Source of the DNA: Clostridium sp. AM58-1XD
GTDB lineage: Bacteria > Bacillota > Clostridia > Lachnospirales > Lachnospiraceae
DNA length: 64,000 nucleotides
Direction: 5' to 3'
NCBI RefSeq assembly: GCF_003464085.1
Contig: NZ_QSDR01000007.1
Coordinates: 1 to 64,000, forward strand
The notes below the pieces were generated by a model, which saw nothing but the letters and a program-made list of their open reading frames with translations, was not told the origin of the DNA and did no database searches. Shown here piece by piece: positions 63,545 through 64,000 of the stretch. The translations under genes and the position numbers were made by a program. How positions within the stretch are numbered: position 1 is the stretch's first letter; every line of letters begins with the position of its first letter.

Positions 63545-64000
63545 ATGAACGACGAAATGAATCAAAACCAAAAGATGCCGTTTGGATGGGCGCTGTTCTG
63601 TATTATGTTTCTGCTGGTATCTATGGTGCTCTCCGTAGCATGGCTGAACATACCGGTACATATCAATCTGCTGGCTTCGATGGCCGTTACGCTGGGCGTG
63701 GCCTCACTCAATGGAAAGAAATGGGAAGATATCTTCAGCTATATTGAGTATGGAGGAAAAATCTGTATTGCGCCGACACTTACAATGATGATTATCGGTA
63801 TTCTGATTGGTTCCTGGATCGCCAGCGGAACAGTTCCCATGATTATTTACTGGGGGCTGAAGCTGATCAACCCGGCTGTTTTCCTTGTAGCAACATGCGT
63901 TGTAAGCGCAATTACGTCCATATCTACAGGAAGCTCCTGGTCTACGGCAGGAACGGTAGGAATTGCCCTGATCGCAGTAGGAGGAGGCCTGGGAATCAAT
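63545..64000 (+). CDS. Na+/H+ antiporter NhaC-family transporter, N-terminal part
   Basis: The first 152 codons are visible; the gene runs off the right edge. There are four to five membrane segments (WALFCIMFLLVSMVLSVAWL, INLLASMAVTLGVASL, APTLTMMIIGILIGSWI, PAVFLVATCVVSAITS). STGSSWSTAGTVGIAL is the signature of NhaC-type antiporters. ATG at 63545 follows AGGAATAGGAAAGG. As a neighbour of the creatininase-type enzyme it may import the substrate by cation antiport rather than act as a pH regulator. Confidence 0.85.
   Translation, partial: MNDEMNQNQKMPFGWALFCIMFLLVSMVLSVAWLNIPVHINLLASMAVTLGVASLNGKKWEDIFSYIEYGGKICIAPTLTMMIIGILIGSWIASGTVPMIIYWGLKLINPAVFLVATCVVSAITSISTGSSWSTAGTVGIALIAVGGGLGIN

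Noticed and set aside
1..64000. CRISPR arrays, tRNA or rRNA genes, transposase genes and prophage genes
   Set aside because: None was recognised on either strand by eye; only small palindromic repeats and one short tandem repeat were found.

Overview
The window reads as a chromosomal segment of a spore-forming, low-to-mid GC Clostridia bacterium, most probably a Lachnospiraceae (Enterocloster / Lachnoclostridium-like). The evidence is the GlgC/GlgD pair, SpoVG, SpoVT, TTG starts behind strong GGAGG sites, BspA-type leucine-rich repeats, zinc-ribbon membrane proteins and a 217-aa transaldolase-like enzyme. No rRNA, tRNA, CRISPR array, prophage or intact insertion sequence was seen, and the genus cannot be fixed from sequence alone.

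Layout. 1-7.8 kb: tail of an M20-type amidohydrolase, a yhaO/yhaN-like nuclease pair, asnS (minus strand), glgCD and spoVG. 8-12.2 kb: a degenerate Sir2 protein, a nitroreductase, then a thiamine-thiazole operon thiS-thiF-thiG-thiE that lacks thiH. 12.4-16.9 kb: a cassette of LRR protein, VWA/metallopeptidase-like protein, MoxR AAA ATPase and zinc-ribbon protein. 17-22.2 kb: metallo-beta-lactamase-fold hydrolase, pyrC, a HAD nucleotidase and a polar amino-acid ABC transporter. 23-31.3 kb: a sigma-54 activator followed by its probable target operon (dpaL, ygeY, sodium symporter, D-aminoacylase, ridA), with a near-perfect -24/-12 promoter and three upstream palindromes. 31.4-40.5 kb: envelope and unknown proteins and an ABC-F ATPase. 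40.6-44.5 kb: murA, a SAM-I riboswitch with metK, and transaldolase. 45-51.1 kb: a two-component system, a probable type I toxin locus, a DEAD-box helicase with a leader terminator, and nagA. 51.4-61 kb: an allE-oppABCDF-ROK operon and a PrpR-type activator. 61-64 kb: an AraC protein, spoVT, a creatininase-family amidohydrolase and the start of an NhaC-like antiporter.

How the parts work together. The sigma-54 operon makes biochemical sense as one pathway: an importer, a D-aminoacylase and an M20 hydrolase release amino acids, DpaL deaminates diaminopropionate through 2-aminoacrylate, and RidA clears that reactive enamine. The allE-opp operon couples a ureidoglycine-aminohydrolase-like cupin to a peptide-type importer, next to a ROK repressor and a palindrome over the -10 box.

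Quality warning. Eight genes (asnS, glgC, the LRR gene, both sigma-54 activators, the response regulator, nagA and the oppA-like gene) each carry exactly one single-base insertion or deletion. Adding or removing one base restores a full-length family member every time. Several of these genes are essential or central, so sequencing or assembly error is the likeliest cause. They are annotated here as full-length genes with the break noted.
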